A stretch of 64,000 nucleotides of DNA from Ruegeria aquimaris (lineage in GTDB: Bacteria; Pseudomonadota; Alphaproteobacteria; Rhodobacterales; Rhodobacteraceae). Below are positions 18,078-27,207 of the stretch, piece after piece. Below the pieces are notes generated by a model. The model saw nothing but the letters and a program-made list of their open reading frames with translations, did not search any database and was not told the origin of the DNA. The stretch covers positions 62,001-126,000 of the forward strand of contig NZ_JAOWLB010000009.1 of the NCBI RefSeq assembly GCF_025751555.1, in the 5' to 3' direction. A program made the translations under genes and the position numbers. How positions within the stretch are numbered: the stretch's first letter is position 1; each line of letters starts with the position of its first letter.

Positions 18078-19535
18078 TCAGCCCCCAGCCCGCTCTTCCA
18101 GCCGCTGCACCAGGCGTGCGGGCACGTGGGTTTCGCCAAGCTGGCCCAGCAGCCGCTGTTTCACATCCGCCGGCATCCGGTCATTTCCTTCGACAAACGC
18201 GACCAGGCGCGCCCGGCGTTCGTCGGACAGTTCCAGCAGCGAGACATCCGGTTCACCGACCTCCGCTTCGACCCGCAGCGGGCGAACCTTGATTCCCGGC
18301 CCCAGCAATGGCGTGCGGCCGATCACCACCTCGCGCCCCTCCAGCCCTTCGCCCCGGACCAGAACATGGTCGCCCTGGCGCCGCAGCAACGTCACTGACA
18401 GAACCTCCAGACGGTCTTCGGCACCCAGCACCAGCACTGTCCCCGATGCATCCAGCGCCGAGGCGGGCAGTTGCACGACATTGGCAAGCGGGGGTTCTTC
18501 GACCCGAACCGTTACGAAATCGCCCGGCTTGAACCCCGGCGCCGCATCCAGCCCGGCATAGATGACGCGACCCGACTGGCCTTCGCCCGCCGCCGCGCTG
18601 TCACGACTGATGCTGCCCTTGGCGACCAGATCGGCGCCGGTTACATCCAACTCGACGGTGACGGGGGCACCGATCAACCTGCCGGAAACGTCAAGCAAGC
18701 GCGCATATTGCGCCGTCGAAATCCGAAAGGCCACTTCCAATGCGGTCGGGTCGATCAGTTCGGCCAGTTTCTCGTTCACCGAGACCAACCTCCCCTTGAC
18801 CAGCGTTACTCCGCTGAGCGTGCCGTCAAAGCTCGCGAACACTTCGGTTTCAGCCAGATCGCGCCCGGCCATATCCAGCGCCAGCCGCGCCCGCGCCAGC
18901 CGGGTCGCGGCCTGATCCACCCGCGCCTCGGCCTGGGCCACCGCGATCCGGCGGGACAGAACCGCCTGACGTGCCTGGGCATCCGCCAGTTCGGCGGATT
19001 CCGCCGTGGCGGCACTGCCCACCCCGCGCTCGACCAGATCCTGCTGACGCTTCATCGCCTGCGCGCGCAGGGCGGCCTGATCCTCGGCCGCCTGTAACTC
19101 GTGGCCTGCAAGGACCAGGGCCCGGGCGGCATCGCGCGCCTCGGCCTCGGCATCCATCAGATCCGAGCGTGCCCGGTCCAGTTCGGTCTGCGCCTTGGCC
19201 GGGTCTATCTGCATCAGAACCTCGCCCGCACGAACCGCGCCGCCCTCGACAAAATTGTCGGATAGGCTGACGACCCGCCCGCCCATGGCGCTGCGCAATT
19301 CAAGCGTTCGGCGGCTTTGTACCTTGCCAAATGCTTCCAGAACCGGCGTGACAGTGCCGGTTTGTGCGGTTTGTACATTGACCGCAAACACCCGTTCACG
19401 GGCTGCGGGCGGTTTCTTGTCGGCGTTCATCCGGGATTGCACGGCGTCCGACACCAATTGCCCAGCCCAGATCAGCAGGGCCAGGGCGATCGAGGCAAGA
19501 AAGACACCAAGCAGGCTTTGCCGAAGAAATCGCAT
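18078..19535 (-). CDS. RND efflux periplasmic adaptor (membrane fusion protein)
   Basis: 485 aa. It has an N-terminal membrane anchor (LLGVFLASIALALLIWAG), lipoyl-like half motifs, an Ala-rich alpha-hairpin of about 100 residues (coiled coil), then beta-barrel and C-terminal domains. It links the RND pump to an outer-membrane channel. First gene of a two-gene operon with the permease; no local regulator. Confidence 0.92.
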   Translation of the reverse strand: MRFLRQSLLGVFLASIALALLIWAGQLVSDAVQSRMNADKKPPAARERVFAVNVQTAQTGTVTPVLEAFGKVQSRRTLELRSAMGGRVVSLSDNFVEGGAVRAGEVLMQIDPAKAQTELDRARSDLMDAEAEARDAARALVLAGHELQAAEDQAALRAQAMKRQQDLVERGVGSAATAESAELADAQARQAVLSRRIAVAQAEARVDQAATRLARARLALDMAGRDLAETEVFASFDGTLSGVTLVKGRLVSVNEKLAELIDPTALEVAFRISTAQYARLLDVSGRLIGAPVTVELDVTGADLVAKGSISRDSAAAGEGQSGRVIYAGLDAAPGFKPGDFVTVRVEEPPLANVVQLPASALDASGTVLVLGAEDRLEVLSVTLLRRQGDHVLVRGEGLEGREVVIGRTPLLGPGIKVRPLRVEAEVGEPDVSLLELSDERRARLVAFVEGNDRMPADVKQRLLGQLGETHVPARLVQRLEERAGG

Positions 19536-19630
19536 CGTTTACCGGGTTCCGGTCGCAAGTGACAGTATCATAACAAGCTAGGAGGCCCGGGAAAATTGCC
19601 AAGCCTCACATGCTTGAACGTGATCCTGAC

Positions 19631-20173
19631 CTATTTCCGTCGCAGATGCTCATCCAATCGTGGCATGATCTCGACAAAGTTGCAGGGACGATGGCGGTAA
19701 TCGAGCTGTTTTTCCAGGATCGCGTCCCAGGCATCCTTGCAGGCGCCCGGGCTGCCGGGCAGCGCAAACAGGTAAGTGCCCCCCGCAACCCCGCCCGTGG
19801 CGCGCGACTGAACCGCCGACGTTCCGATCTTTTCCATCGAGATCAGGGTAAAGACGGTGGCGAATGCCTCGATCTCTTTTTCATAGACATCGCGATGCGC
19901 CTCGACCGTCACGTCGCGCCCGGTCAGGCCGGTGCCGCCGGTCGATATGATGACATCGACACCCGGATCGGCGACCCAGGCACGCAGCTGGTCGGCGATC
20001 TGGGCGCGTTCGTCGCGAATGATGCGCCGGTCGGCCAGCACATGCCCCGCCCGCGCAATCCGGTCGACCAGGGTCTGGCCCGAACGGTCCTCTTCCAGCG
20101 AGCGGGTATCGGACACGGTCAGCACCGCGATGCGGACAGGAATGAATTCGAGGCTTTCGTCGATGCGCGGCAT
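19631..20173 (-). CDS. moaB: Molybdenum cofactor biosynthesis protein B
   Basis: 180 aa. The MoaB/MogA fold carries VLTVSDTRS, the substrate loop ISTGGTGLTGRDVT (with the acidic residue pattern of molybdopterin binding) and FALPGSPGACKDAWD. It adenylylates or binds molybdopterin during Moco synthesis. It is the last gene of a minus-strand run with LysE, a phosphoesterase and a UDG-like gene, starting 6 bp after lysE. Confidence 0.93.
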   Translation of the reverse strand: MPRIDESLEFIPVRIAVLTVSDTRSLEEDRSGQTLVDRIARAGHVLADRRIIRDERAQIADQLRAWVADPGVDVIISTGGTGLTGRDVTVEAHRDVYEKEIEAFATVFTLISMEKIGTSAVQSRATGGVAGGTYLFALPGSPGACKDAWDAILEKQLDYRHRPCNFVEIMPRLDEHLRRK

Positions 20174-20179
20174 GGCGGA

Positions 20180-20800
20180 TCAGGTCCTTTCAAGAATGGC
20201 GAGCCGCAGCGCCAGCGCGGCAAAGATGCCCGCCGTCACCCGGCCCAGGATGCGGGCCAGGCGCGGATTGCCTGTTAGCTGGCGCCCGAGGCCGCCCGCA
20301 AAAAGCCCCACCAACCCGTTGATGACAAACCCGCCGACCCCGATGATGGCACCGAAGACCAGAAACTGTGGCAGGATCGGGTCCGCCTCGGGCGATACGA
20401 ATTGAGGGATAAAGGCCAGCACAAACAGGATCACCTTGGGGTTGGTCAGGTTCACCAGCATCCCGTCGCGAAAGGCATGCCGCGCGGCACGCGGCGGGGT
20501 ATCGGCGGCAACGGCCCCTTGCCGCAGCGCCCCCCAGGCCAGCCACAGCAGATAGGCCACGCCGACCCAGCGGATGGCGTCGAACAGCCAGGGCATCGCC
20601 TGCACGGCAGCCCCCAGACCCAGCCCGGCCACCGCGACATGCACCATGCCGCCCGCCGAGATACCGGCGCTGGCCGCCCAGGCGGCACGCGGACCAGATC
20701 GCAACCCTTGGCCGAGGCAGAACATCATGTCGGCACCCGGCGTCAGGTTCAGCGCCAGCGCGGCAGGCAAAAACGTCAAGAGCGTGATAGGGTCGATCAT
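20180..20800 (-). CDS. LysE-family amino-acid exporter
   Basis: 206 aa with about six membrane helices and the LysE/RhtB signature near the N-terminus (ALALNLTPGADMMFCLGQGLR) and NLTNPKVILFVLAFIPQFV in the middle. The start is ATG 20800, which overlaps the upstream phosphoesterase stop as ATGA; an upstream ATG (20809) adds three residues. Exports an amino acid or derivative; substrate unknown. Confidence 0.88.
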   Translation of the reverse strand: MIDPITLLTFLPAALALNLTPGADMMFCLGQGLRSGPRAAWAASAGISAGGMVHVAVAGLGLGAAVQAMPWLFDAIRWVGVAYLLWLAWGALRQGAVAADTPPRAARHAFRDGMLVNLTNPKVILFVLAFIPQFVSPEADPILPQFLVFGAIIGVGGFVINGLVGLFAGGLGRQLTGNPRLARILGRVTAGIFAALALRLAILERT

Positions 20801-21396
20801 TGCGGCCACTCGAACCAGTTCACGGTGGGACCCAGGTTTGCAAGCCGCGTCCGCCCCATGCTGCCCCGCGCGCCCCAGCTGTCATGGATATGACCACACA
20901 GCGCCAGTTGCGGCTGCACCCGTTCGATCGCGTCGCGGATCGCGGTCGACCCGACCGACTTGCCATCCGAGGTGACATCCCCGAACCCCTTTGGCGGCGA
21001 ATGGGTGATCAGGATATCGGCAGCGGTGCAGCGCGCCAGCATCTCCGAGGCCTCGCCCTCGGTCATGTCGCAGGACCAGGCGCCAAAGGGCGTGGGCGGC
21101 ACGCCATAGCCCAGCCCGAACATCCGTATTCCGTCCACCGTGGCCGAAGTGCCGTGCAGCACATGCACGCCTTCGGGTGCGGCGGCCTCCAGTTCGGCAG
21201 CGCTTTCGGCGTTTCCCGGAACCAGGACCAGCGGCACCATGATCCCGGCCAGCATCGCCATCGCCTGATCCAACCCCTGTCTGCCGTTGCAGAAATCCCC
21301 TGCCCCGATCACGATATCGGCTTCCAGGCTGGCCTCAACCAAGGCGGCGGCCCGGGCGCGCGCCATGTGCAGATCGGAAAAGGCCAGTATGCGCAT
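20797..21396 (-). CDS. Calcineurin-like metallophosphoesterase
   Basis: 199 aa. It has metal-binding motifs in order: FSDLH (D-x-H), GAGDFCN (GD), VPGNAE (GN), THSPP (H) and GHIH (GHxH). This is a compact YfcE/icc-like phosphodiesterase; substrate not known. ATG 21396 overlaps the stop of the UDG gene (TGATG), showing tight operon coupling. The longer frame up to 21525 overlaps UDG and is rejected. Confidence 0.88.
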   Translation of the reverse strand: MRILAFSDLHMARARAAALVEASLEADIVIGAGDFCNGRQGLDQAMAMLAGIMVPLVLVPGNAESAAELEAAAPEGVHVLHGTSATVDGIRMFGLGYGVPPTPFGAWSCDMTEGEASEMLARCTAADILITHSPPKGFGDVTSDGKSVGSTAIRDAIERVQPQLALCGHIHDSWGARGSMGRTRLANLGPTVNWFEWPQ

Positions 21397-22172
21397 CACT
21401 GCTCCCTCAATTTTGCCTTGAGTTCCAGAAGATCGGCCCAGGCCTGCCGCTTCATCTGCGGCTGGCGCAGCAGATAGGCGGGATGGAACATCGGCATGAC
21501 CGGCAGGTTCATCGCCTGGGTCCATTGGCCCCTGAGCCGGGTTATGCCCCGTTTTCCCAGCACCGCGTCACAGCTGATATTGCCCATCAGCACCAGAACC
21601 TGTGGCTGTGCCAGCGCCACATGCCGTTCCAGGAACGGTTTCATCATGCCGATCTCGAGCGGCAGCGGGTCGCGGTTCTGCGGCGGCCGCCAGGGCAGGA
21701 CATTGGTGATATAGACGTTTTTCTGCCGGTCGAGGCCAATGGCCGCCAGCATCCGGTCCAGAAGTTGCCCGGCCCGGCCGACAAAGGGCCGGCCCTCGCG
21801 GTCCTCGTCCCGGCCCGGCGCCTCGCCAATGATCATCACCCGCGATCCCGGCATCCCGTCGGCAAAGACAAGGTTGCGCGCGCCCTTCTTCAACTCGCAA
21901 TCGTCGAACTCCGCCAGTGCCTGGCGCAGCGACGGCAGCGCGGTCGCGCTGGCCGCAGCCTTGCGCGCCTCTTGCACCGGATCCATTGCAGGCGCCTTTT
22001 GCGGCACGGCTGGGGCGGTAGACGCCACGACAGCAGCGCGGTCCAGGCGCGGCGCGGTATCGGCCAAGGCATAGCGATCCACCGGCGCGTCGCCGATCGC
22101 TTCGGTCACGCCCAGTTCCACCTGCCATTCCAGCAGGGCCAGCGCCGCATGAGGATCAAGTGCCGATTCCAT
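21396..22172 (-). CDS. Uracil-DNA glycosylase-like protein (family 4 fold)
   Basis: 258 aa. After an about 80-residue variable N-terminus comes the UDG superfamily core: IIGEAPGRDEDREGRPFVGRAG (motif A), NVLPWRPPQNRDP and MFHPAYLLRQP (motif B with His). These enzymes excise uracil from DNA. Family 4 enzymes hold a 4Fe-4S cluster with four Cys. Here only the Cys before EL (DDCELK) remains, and the other three positions read Phe, Trp and Met, so the cluster is probably absent. First gene of the operon. Confidence 0.87.
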   Translation of the reverse strand: MESALDPHAALALLEWQVELGVTEAIGDAPVDRYALADTAPRLDRAAVVASTAPAVPQKAPAMDPVQEARKAAASATALPSLRQALAEFDDCELKKGARNLVFADGMPGSRVMIIGEAPGRDEDREGRPFVGRAGQLLDRMLAAIGLDRQKNVYITNVLPWRPPQNRDPLPLEIGMMKPFLERHVALAQPQVLVLMGNISCDAVLGKRGITRLRGQWTQAMNLPVMPMFHPAYLLRQPQMKRQAWADLLELKAKLREQ

Positions 22173-22253
22173 GCCCCCAATCTAACCGTCTGCGCGGCAA
22201 GGGAAAGCGGATTGCCGCTGGACAGCGCGCGACGCGCAGCCGAGCATGGCAAC

Positions 22254-22838
22254 ATGTTTCGCCTGTTACCACTATGCCTGATCATCTTGTTTGTCGCCGC
22301 GTTTCATGACGCTCGGGCAGCAGAATGTCCGGCAGGTACCGCCCAATGTGGGGCGTCAAACTGCTGCGGCCTGTCGCAGAGTTGCAGCTGGGACGGGTAT
22401 TGCGTGCCCTTGGGTGGCATCTATTGCGGCGGCGGCCGGTCCTGCGGGCCATTCGAGGATTGCGTCGCCGGGGGCACCCGATGCGCGCCCAAGGGCGTGG
22501 GCAAATGCCAGACAGGCCTGACCTGCGGGCCCGGGATGACCTGTTCGGTTTCCGGCGATTGTATCCCCCTGCCGAAACCGGAGCTGACCCTGCCCCAGAG
22601 CCCACCCTGCAAGGACGGGCGGGTCTGTCCGGCGGGGACTCAGTGCCTGCCCGGGGGAGGGTGCAGCCGCGTCGGCTGGTACCTGTGCGAAGAGACCGGA
22701 TCGCAATGCAGGCCCGGCTTCAAATGTTCGGCCGAACGGGGCTGCGTGCCGCAACTGGCGGTCGATTGCGGACGCGGCGCCTGGTGCAAGCCCGGCGAGA
22801 CCTGCCTGCCCGAAGGCGGCTGCGCCCCAGCCAACTGA
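22254..22838 (+). CDS. Secreted cysteine-rich repeat protein
   Basis: 194 aa. A signal peptide (about residues 1-22, ending ARA) is followed by 26 cysteines spaced in repeating C-x2-G-x-x-C-x-x-x-G-x-C-x-P units (for example CPAGTQCLPGGGC and CKPGETCLPEGGC). This resembles disulfide-rich granulin or EGF-like knots, so the protein is likely folded by disulfides in the periplasm or outside. The function is unknown. ATG 22254 is chosen because it begins the signal peptide; the frame stays open far upstream only as a shadow of UDG. Confidence 0.75.
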   Translation: MFRLLPLCLIILFVAAFHDARAAECPAGTAQCGASNCCGLSQSCSWDGYCVPLGGIYCGGGRSCGPFEDCVAGGTRCAPKGVGKCQTGLTCGPGMTCSVSGDCIPLPKPELTLPQSPPCKDGRVCPAGTQCLPGGGCSRVGWYLCEETGSQCRPGFKCSAERGCVPQLAVDCGRGAWCKPGETCLPEGGCAPAN

Positions 22839-22909
22839 GGCGACGGGCCGTATTGCCCCCGGCCCGCGCGCTTTCTATAAGCGGCGCAATCGCCTGACCG
22901 GAGCCGCCC

Positions 22910-23845
22910 ATGTCATTTGCCCACCGACACCTGCTTGGCATCGAACAGCTGTCTCCCGCCGATATCACCGCCATTCTGGACCTGGCCGAGACCTATGTGG
23001 ATCTGAACCGGCAATCGGCCAAGCATTCCGACGTGCTGTCGGGGCTGACCCAGATCAACATGTTCTTTGAAAACTCGACCCGCACACAGGCCAGTTTCGA
23101 ACTGGCGGGCAAGCGGCTGGGCGCGGATGTGATGAACATGTCGATGCAGGCCAGCTCGATCAAGAAGGGCGAGACCCTGATCGACACCGCGATGACGCTG
23201 AACGCCATGCATCCCGACCTGCTCGTGGTACGGCACCCCCATTCGGGCGCGGTGGACCTGCTGGCGCAGAAGGTCAATTGCGCGGTGCTGAATGCGGGCG
23301 ACGGGCGGCACGAACACCCGACCCAGGCGCTTTTGGATGCGCTGACGATCCGCCGGGCGAAAGGGCGGCTGCACCGGCTGAACATCGCCATCTGCGGCGA
23401 CATCGCGCACAGCCGCGTGGCGCGTTCCAATTTGATTCTGCTAGGAAAAATGGAAAACCGCATCCGCCTGATCGGGCCGCCGACGCTGGTTCCCGCGCAG
23501 TTCGCCGCGTTCGGCGCCGAGGTCTATGACGACATGCGAGAGGGTCTGAAAGACGTCGATGTGGTGATGATGCTGCGGCTTCAGAAAGAGCGGATGGATG
23601 GCGGTTTCATCCCGTCCGAGCGCGAGTATTACCACCGCTACGGGCTGGACCGCGAGAAGCTGGGACTGGCCAAGGCGGATGCGATTGTGATGCATCCGGG
23701 GCCGATGAATCGGGGGGTCGAGATTGATGGGACCCTGGCGGATGACATCAACCGGTCGGTGATCCAGGAGCAGGTGGAGATGGGTGTCGCCGTGCGCATG
23801 GCGGCGATGGAGCTGTTGGCGCGCAACCTGCGCGGGGCGGCATGA
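22910..23845 (+). CDS. pyrB: Aspartate carbamoyltransferase catalytic subunit
   Basis: 311 aa. The carbamoyl-phosphate loop [13 protein letters not shown] lies near residue 55, with [42 protein letters not shown] and [11 protein letters not shown] in canonical order. It catalyses the first committed step of pyrimidine synthesis. No pyrI is present. It is followed, with an ATGA overlap, by a small membrane protein, then by a dihydroorotase-like gene, as in class A ATCases that associate with PyrC or PyrC-prime. Confidence 0.97.
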   Translation: MSFAHRHLLGIEQLSPADITAILDLAETYVDLNRQSAKHSDVLSGLTQINMFFENSTRTQASFELAGKRLGADVMNMSMQASSIKKGETLIDTAMTLNAMHPDLLVVRHPHSGAVDLLAQKVNCAVLNAGDGRHEHPTQALLDALTIRRAKGRLHRLNIAICGDIAHSRVARSNLILLGKMENRIRLIGPPTLVPAQFAAFGAEVYDDMREGLKDVDVVMMLRLQKERMDGGFIPSEREYYHRYGLDREKLGLAKADAIVMHPGPMNRGVEIDGTLADDINRSVIQEQVEMGVAVRMAAMELLARNLRGAA

Positions 23846-24366
23846 CCCGGCTGAGCGTCCCCCGGAACGAGAGCGGCCTGATCCGCCTCTACGCCCTGAA
23901 CATGCGGCCCGAGGAGGCGCGGTTCCTGCGCGAGCCGGGGGCGGTGGCGCAACTCCTGGGGCTCGATGCGCTCGACATGGATCATGTCGAGGTCTTCCCG
24001 GTCTCCGACCTCGAAGACCTCGGTCTTTATGTTTATCTTACAGAGGGTTGCGGGATATCCGAGGACCATCTGGACCGCGCAGAACTGGCCGCGCACAAGG
24101 GCTGGATACTGCTTTTGAGAAGCCGGGCGTTCGGCGGGAACCCGGTCGAAATTACCTTGCCCGAAACGCTGGAGCCGGTGGGAGAATATCGCGAAGAAGA
24201 CACCGATTGGAGCGGGACACCGATCGAGACGGCGAGCGCCCTGCCCCATTCCGCGCCGCGTCTGCCGCCGCGCGAGGCGAGGCGCAAGGCGCGTAATATC
24301 GGGTTTACGCTTTTTGCCGTCGTCATGTCGCTGATCATCGGGGGGCTGGCATGGCTGATCTTTTGA
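23842..24366 (+). CDS. Hypothetical protein with C-terminal membrane anchor
   Basis: 174 aa; starts in an ATGA overlap with the pyrB stop. The soluble acidic N-terminal part (about 145 residues) has no motif I recognise. The C-terminus is a single membrane helix ([22 protein letters not shown]) after an Arg/Lys-rich stretch. Tight coupling to pyrB suggests a conserved pyr-cluster partner, but the role is unknown. Confidence 0.7.
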   Translation: MTRLSVPRNESGLIRLYALNMRPEEARFLREPGAVAQLLGLDALDMDHVEVFPVSDLEDLGLYVYLTEGCGISEDHLDRAELAAHKGWILLLRSRAFGGNPVEITLPETLEPVGEYREEDTDWSGTPIETASALPHSAPRLPPREARRKARNIGFTLFAVVMSLIIGGLAWLIF

Positions 24367-24378
24367 CCCGCGAATTGA

Positions 24379-24426
24379 CCGTTTTGTACCGGCCCCAGAC
24401 GGCGAATGTGCCGTTTTGTACAACGG
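24379..24426. repeat. Tandem CCGTTTTGTAC repeats with palindromic core
   Basis: The 11-mer CCGTTTTGTAC occurs at 24379-24389 and again at 24411-24421, 32 bp apart (three helical turns). The second copy extends to CCGTTTTGTACAACGG, an inverted repeat centred on TTGTACAA. They lie in the 118-bp gap inside the pyr cluster and could be operators for the downstream genes. Confidence 0.45.
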
Positions 24427-24484
24427 CAATTTCATCATCTGTTAACGGCTTCGGCGGCCTGACCGCCGTCCGGGGGGCACGGAC

Positions 24485-24871
24485 ATGAGCGGCGCGACAC
24501 TCCGCTTTCCCGCCGACCGTGGGGCCTATATCCGCAACCACACCTGGATGGCGGCGATTGCCATGGGCGGCGCCATGGCGGTGCTCTGGGCGATGGACAA
24601 CCCCTATGTCTGGACCGGTGCGCCGGCGGGCCTCGCCGCGATTGCGCTGAGGGGCTGGTACCTGGCGTCGGAGGAACTGGCGGTGGTCTGGGAAATCTCG
24701 GACGGCATTCTGAGCGGCCCGGGTCACCGGGTGCCGCTCGGCCAGATCGAGATGGTGCGGACCATGGGCAGCTATGTGCAGGTGATCACCAGGGGTGGTG
24801 ACAAGCACCTGATCAAGTACCAGGCGGACCCGGCCGCCACCAAGGCCGCCATCGAAAGGGCGATGACATGA
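24485..24871 (+). CDS. Small membrane protein, PH-like domain
   Basis: 128 aa: a short N-terminal soluble part, two adjacent hydrophobic helices (about residues 20-60), then a beta-rich tail (EISDGILSGPGHRVPLGQIEMV... GGDKHLIKYQ) that resembles a bacterial PH (bPH2-type) domain. Function unknown. Its stop overlaps the start of the dihydroorotase-like gene (ATGA), so the two are cotranslated. Confidence 0.7.
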   Translation: MSGATLRFPADRGAYIRNHTWMAAIAMGGAMAVLWAMDNPYVWTGAPAGLAAIALRGWYLASEELAVVWEISDGILSGPGHRVPLGQIEMVRTMGSYVQVITRGGDKHLIKYQADPAATKAAIERAMT

Positions 24872-26148
24872 GTAACATCCTTTTCACCAATGCCCGGCTG
24901 ATCGACCCCGAGGCGGGCACCGATGAACGCGGCGCGCTGCTGGTCGAAGGCGGGCGGATCGTGGCGCAGGGCCACGAGATCGGCGTGCCCGACAATGTCG
25001 AGGTGGTCGATTGCGGCGGCAAATGCCTGGCCCCCGGTATCGTCGATATCGGCGTCAAGGTGGGCGAGCCGGGCGAGCGCCACAAGGAGAGCTATAAATC
25101 CGCAGGACAGGCTGCGGCGGCGGGCGGTGTCACCACCATCGTCACCCGGCCCGACACCAACCCCGCCATCGACACGCCCGAGGCGCTGGAGTTTGTCACC
25201 CGCCGGGCGCAGGCCGATACGCCGGTCAACGTGCTGCCTATGGCGGCGCTGACCAAGGGGCGGCAGGGGCGCGAGATGACCGAGATCGGCTTCCTGCTGG
25301 ATGCGGGCGCGGTGGCGTTTACCGATTGCGACCATGTGGTTGCCAATACCAAGGTGTTTTCCCGCGCGCTGACCTATGCCCGGTCGTTGGGCGCGCTGGT
25401 CATCGCGCATCCGCAGGAGCCGGGGCTGAGCGAGGGGGCGGCGGCCACCAGCGGCAAGTTCGCAGCGCTCTATGGCCTGCCCGCCGTGTCGCCCATGGCC
25501 GAGCGGATGGGTCTGGACCGCGATATCGCGTTGCTGGAAATGACCGGGGCGAAGTATCACGCCGACCAGATCACCACCGCGCGCGCCCTGCCTGCGCTGG
25601 AACGCGCCAAGCGCAATGGGCTGGACATTACCGCCGGTACCTCGATCCACCATCTGACCCTGAACGAGCTGGATGTGTCGGGCTATCGCACCTTTTTCAA
25701 GGTCAAGCCTCCCTTGCGGTCTGAGGATGACCGGCAGGCGGTGATCGAGGCCGTGCGCACGGGCCTGATCGACACGATCAGTTCCATGCACACGCCACAG
25801 GACGAGGAAAGCAAGCGGCTGCCGTTCGAGGAGGCCGCGAGCGGGGCGGTGGCGCTGGAAACGCTGCTTCCGGCGGCGCTGCGGCTTTATCATGCAGGCC
25901 AGCTCGACCTGCCCACCCTGTTCCGCGCCATGGCGCTGAACCCGGCGCGGCGGTTGGGGCTGGCCTCGGGGCGGCTGAGCGCGGGGGCGCCCGCCGATCT
26001 GGTGCTGTTCGACCCGGATGTGCCCTTTGTGCTGGACCGGTTCACGCTCAGGTCAAAATCGCAGAACACCCCGTTTGACGGCCAGCGGATGCAAGGTAGG
26101 GTGCTGGCGACCTATGTGGCCGGACAGGCCGTCTACCGGAGAGACTGA
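24868..26148 (+). CDS. pyrC: Dihydroorotase-like protein PyrC', probably inactive
   Basis: 426 aa with the amidohydrolase fold of type I dihydroorotase: PGIVDIGVKVGEPGERHKES, TRPDTNP, HPQEP, TSIHHLTLNELD and a C-terminal NPARRLGL segment. The metal-binding D-x-H-x-H of active enzymes reads D-I-G-V-K here, and the catalytic TDHAPH region reads SSMHTPQ, so the binuclear centre cannot form normally. This matches PyrC-prime of Pseudomonas-type ATCase, a structural subunit that holds PyrB. A functional pyrC elsewhere is predicted. Confidence 0.88.
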   Translation: MSNILFTNARLIDPEAGTDERGALLVEGGRIVAQGHEIGVPDNVEVVDCGGKCLAPGIVDIGVKVGEPGERHKESYKSAGQAAAAGGVTTIVTRPDTNPAIDTPEALEFVTRRAQADTPVNVLPMAALTKGRQGREMTEIGFLLDAGAVAFTDCDHVVANTKVFSRALTYARSLGALVIAHPQEPGLSEGAAATSGKFAALYGLPAVSPMAERMGLDRDIALLEMTGAKYHADQITTARALPALERAKRNGLDITAGTSIHHLTLNELDVSGYRTFFKVKPPLRSEDDRQAVIEAVRTGLIDTISSMHTPQDEESKRLPFEEAASGAVALETLLPAALRLYHAGQLDLPTLFRAMALNPARRLGLASGRLSAGAPADLVLFDPDVPFVLDRFTLRSKSQNTPFDGQRMQGRVLATYVAGQAVYRRD

Positions 26149-26759
26149 TGCCCGCTTTCGACACGCCCGTGATGTTGCTGATCCTGTGGGCCGCGGTCGG
26201 CTACGGTCTGGGCTCGGTACCGTTTGGCCTGATTCTGACCCGCGCCATGGGGTTGGGCGATCTGCGCAAGATCGGCTCGGGCAATATCGGCACCACCAAT
26301 GTGCTGCGCACCGGCAACAAGGGGGCGGCGGCGCTGACCCTGCTTTTGGATGGTGGCAAGGGGGCGGTGGCGGTGCTGCTGGCGCGGCTGTTCGCGGGCG
26401 AGGACGCGGCACAGGTGGCGGCGCTGGCGGCGTTCATCGGCCATTGCTATCCGGTCTGGCTGGGGTTCAAGGGCGGCAAGGGGGTTGCGACCTTTCTGGG
26501 GTTATGGCTGGCGCTGGCCTGGCCGGTCGGCATCGCCTGCTGCCTGAGCTGGCTGGCAGGGGCGGCGGTGACGCGGATCTCGTCCATGGGGGCGCTGGTG
26601 GCGGCGGCCAGCTCGACCTTCTGGCTGGTGGCTCTGGGTCATGGCAGCGGATTTGCTCTGGGCGTCGTACTGACGCTGATGGTGTTCTGGCGGCACCGGG
26701 CCAATATCGCGCGGCTGAGGGCCGGGACCGAGCCGAAGATCGGCCAGAAATCGGCGTGA
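26148..26759 (+). CDS. plsY: Glycerol-3-phosphate acyltransferase PlsY
   Basis: 203 aa with five membrane segments and the three PlsY motifs: GSGNIGTTNVLRTGNKG (motif 1), GHCYPVWLGFKGGKGVAT (motif 2, the GGKG acyl-phosphate loop) and a C-terminal FWRHRANIARLRAGTEPK (motif 3). It transfers acyl from acyl-phosphate to G3P, the first step of phospholipid synthesis. ATG 26148 overlaps the pyrC-prime stop by one base. Confidence 0.96.
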   Translation: MPAFDTPVMLLILWAAVGYGLGSVPFGLILTRAMGLGDLRKIGSGNIGTTNVLRTGNKGAAALTLLLDGGKGAVAVLLARLFAGEDAAQVAALAAFIGHCYPVWLGFKGGKGVATFLGLWLALAWPVGIACCLSWLAGAAVTRISSMGALVAAASSTFWLVALGHGSGFALGVVLTLMVFWRHRANIARLRAGTEPKIGQKSA

Positions 26760-27013
26760 GGGATCAGGCGCTGGCGCGGTTGCGCGCCTGGCCCATTGGC
26801 ACGAATACTGGCCGGTCCGGCGGGCGGCGGTATTCCGTGTCCAAATCCGTGTTTGCCGGGGGGCGGTCGGTCAAGCTGGTGGCGACCGAGCTGGGCGGCC
26901 GCGATTACATCAGCCTCAACCTGTATGACCTGAGCGGCGGCGCGCGGCTGTTTCCCTGCGAGATGCCGGTTGCAAAGGTCGTGGCCTTTCTCGCCGATCT
27001 GGTGGAAGACTGA
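26756..27013 (+). CDS. Small hypothetical protein downstream of plsY
   Basis: 85 aa. It starts with GTG 26756 overlapping the plsY stop (GTGA). The sequence is basic at the N-terminus (RLRAWPIGTNTGRSGGRRYSV), then has beta-like segments (KLVATELGGRDYISLNLYDL) and ends VVAFLADLVED. No known motif. The tight overlap and biased codon use support a real gene. A much longer in-frame extension upstream is a shadow of plsY. Confidence 0.6.
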   Translation: MRDQALARLRAWPIGTNTGRSGGRRYSVSKSVFAGGRSVKLVATELGGRDYISLNLYDLSGGARLFPCEMPVAKVVAFLADLVED

Positions 27014-27207
27014 TCATTTACCGATCTGTCAACCCGGAATTTTCGCACAGGCGCTCTGGACCTGCGCACGATCAACTTGAGTTGCTTTGAACGTGATCGG
27101 GTGGCTGCCCATCTGGGGATCACCGCGGCGAGATTGCGCCGTGCAGGATCCAACAGGCCCGGCCGGAAATTGCGCCGACGGGTCAGCCAAAAACGAAAGG
27201 CATGACA

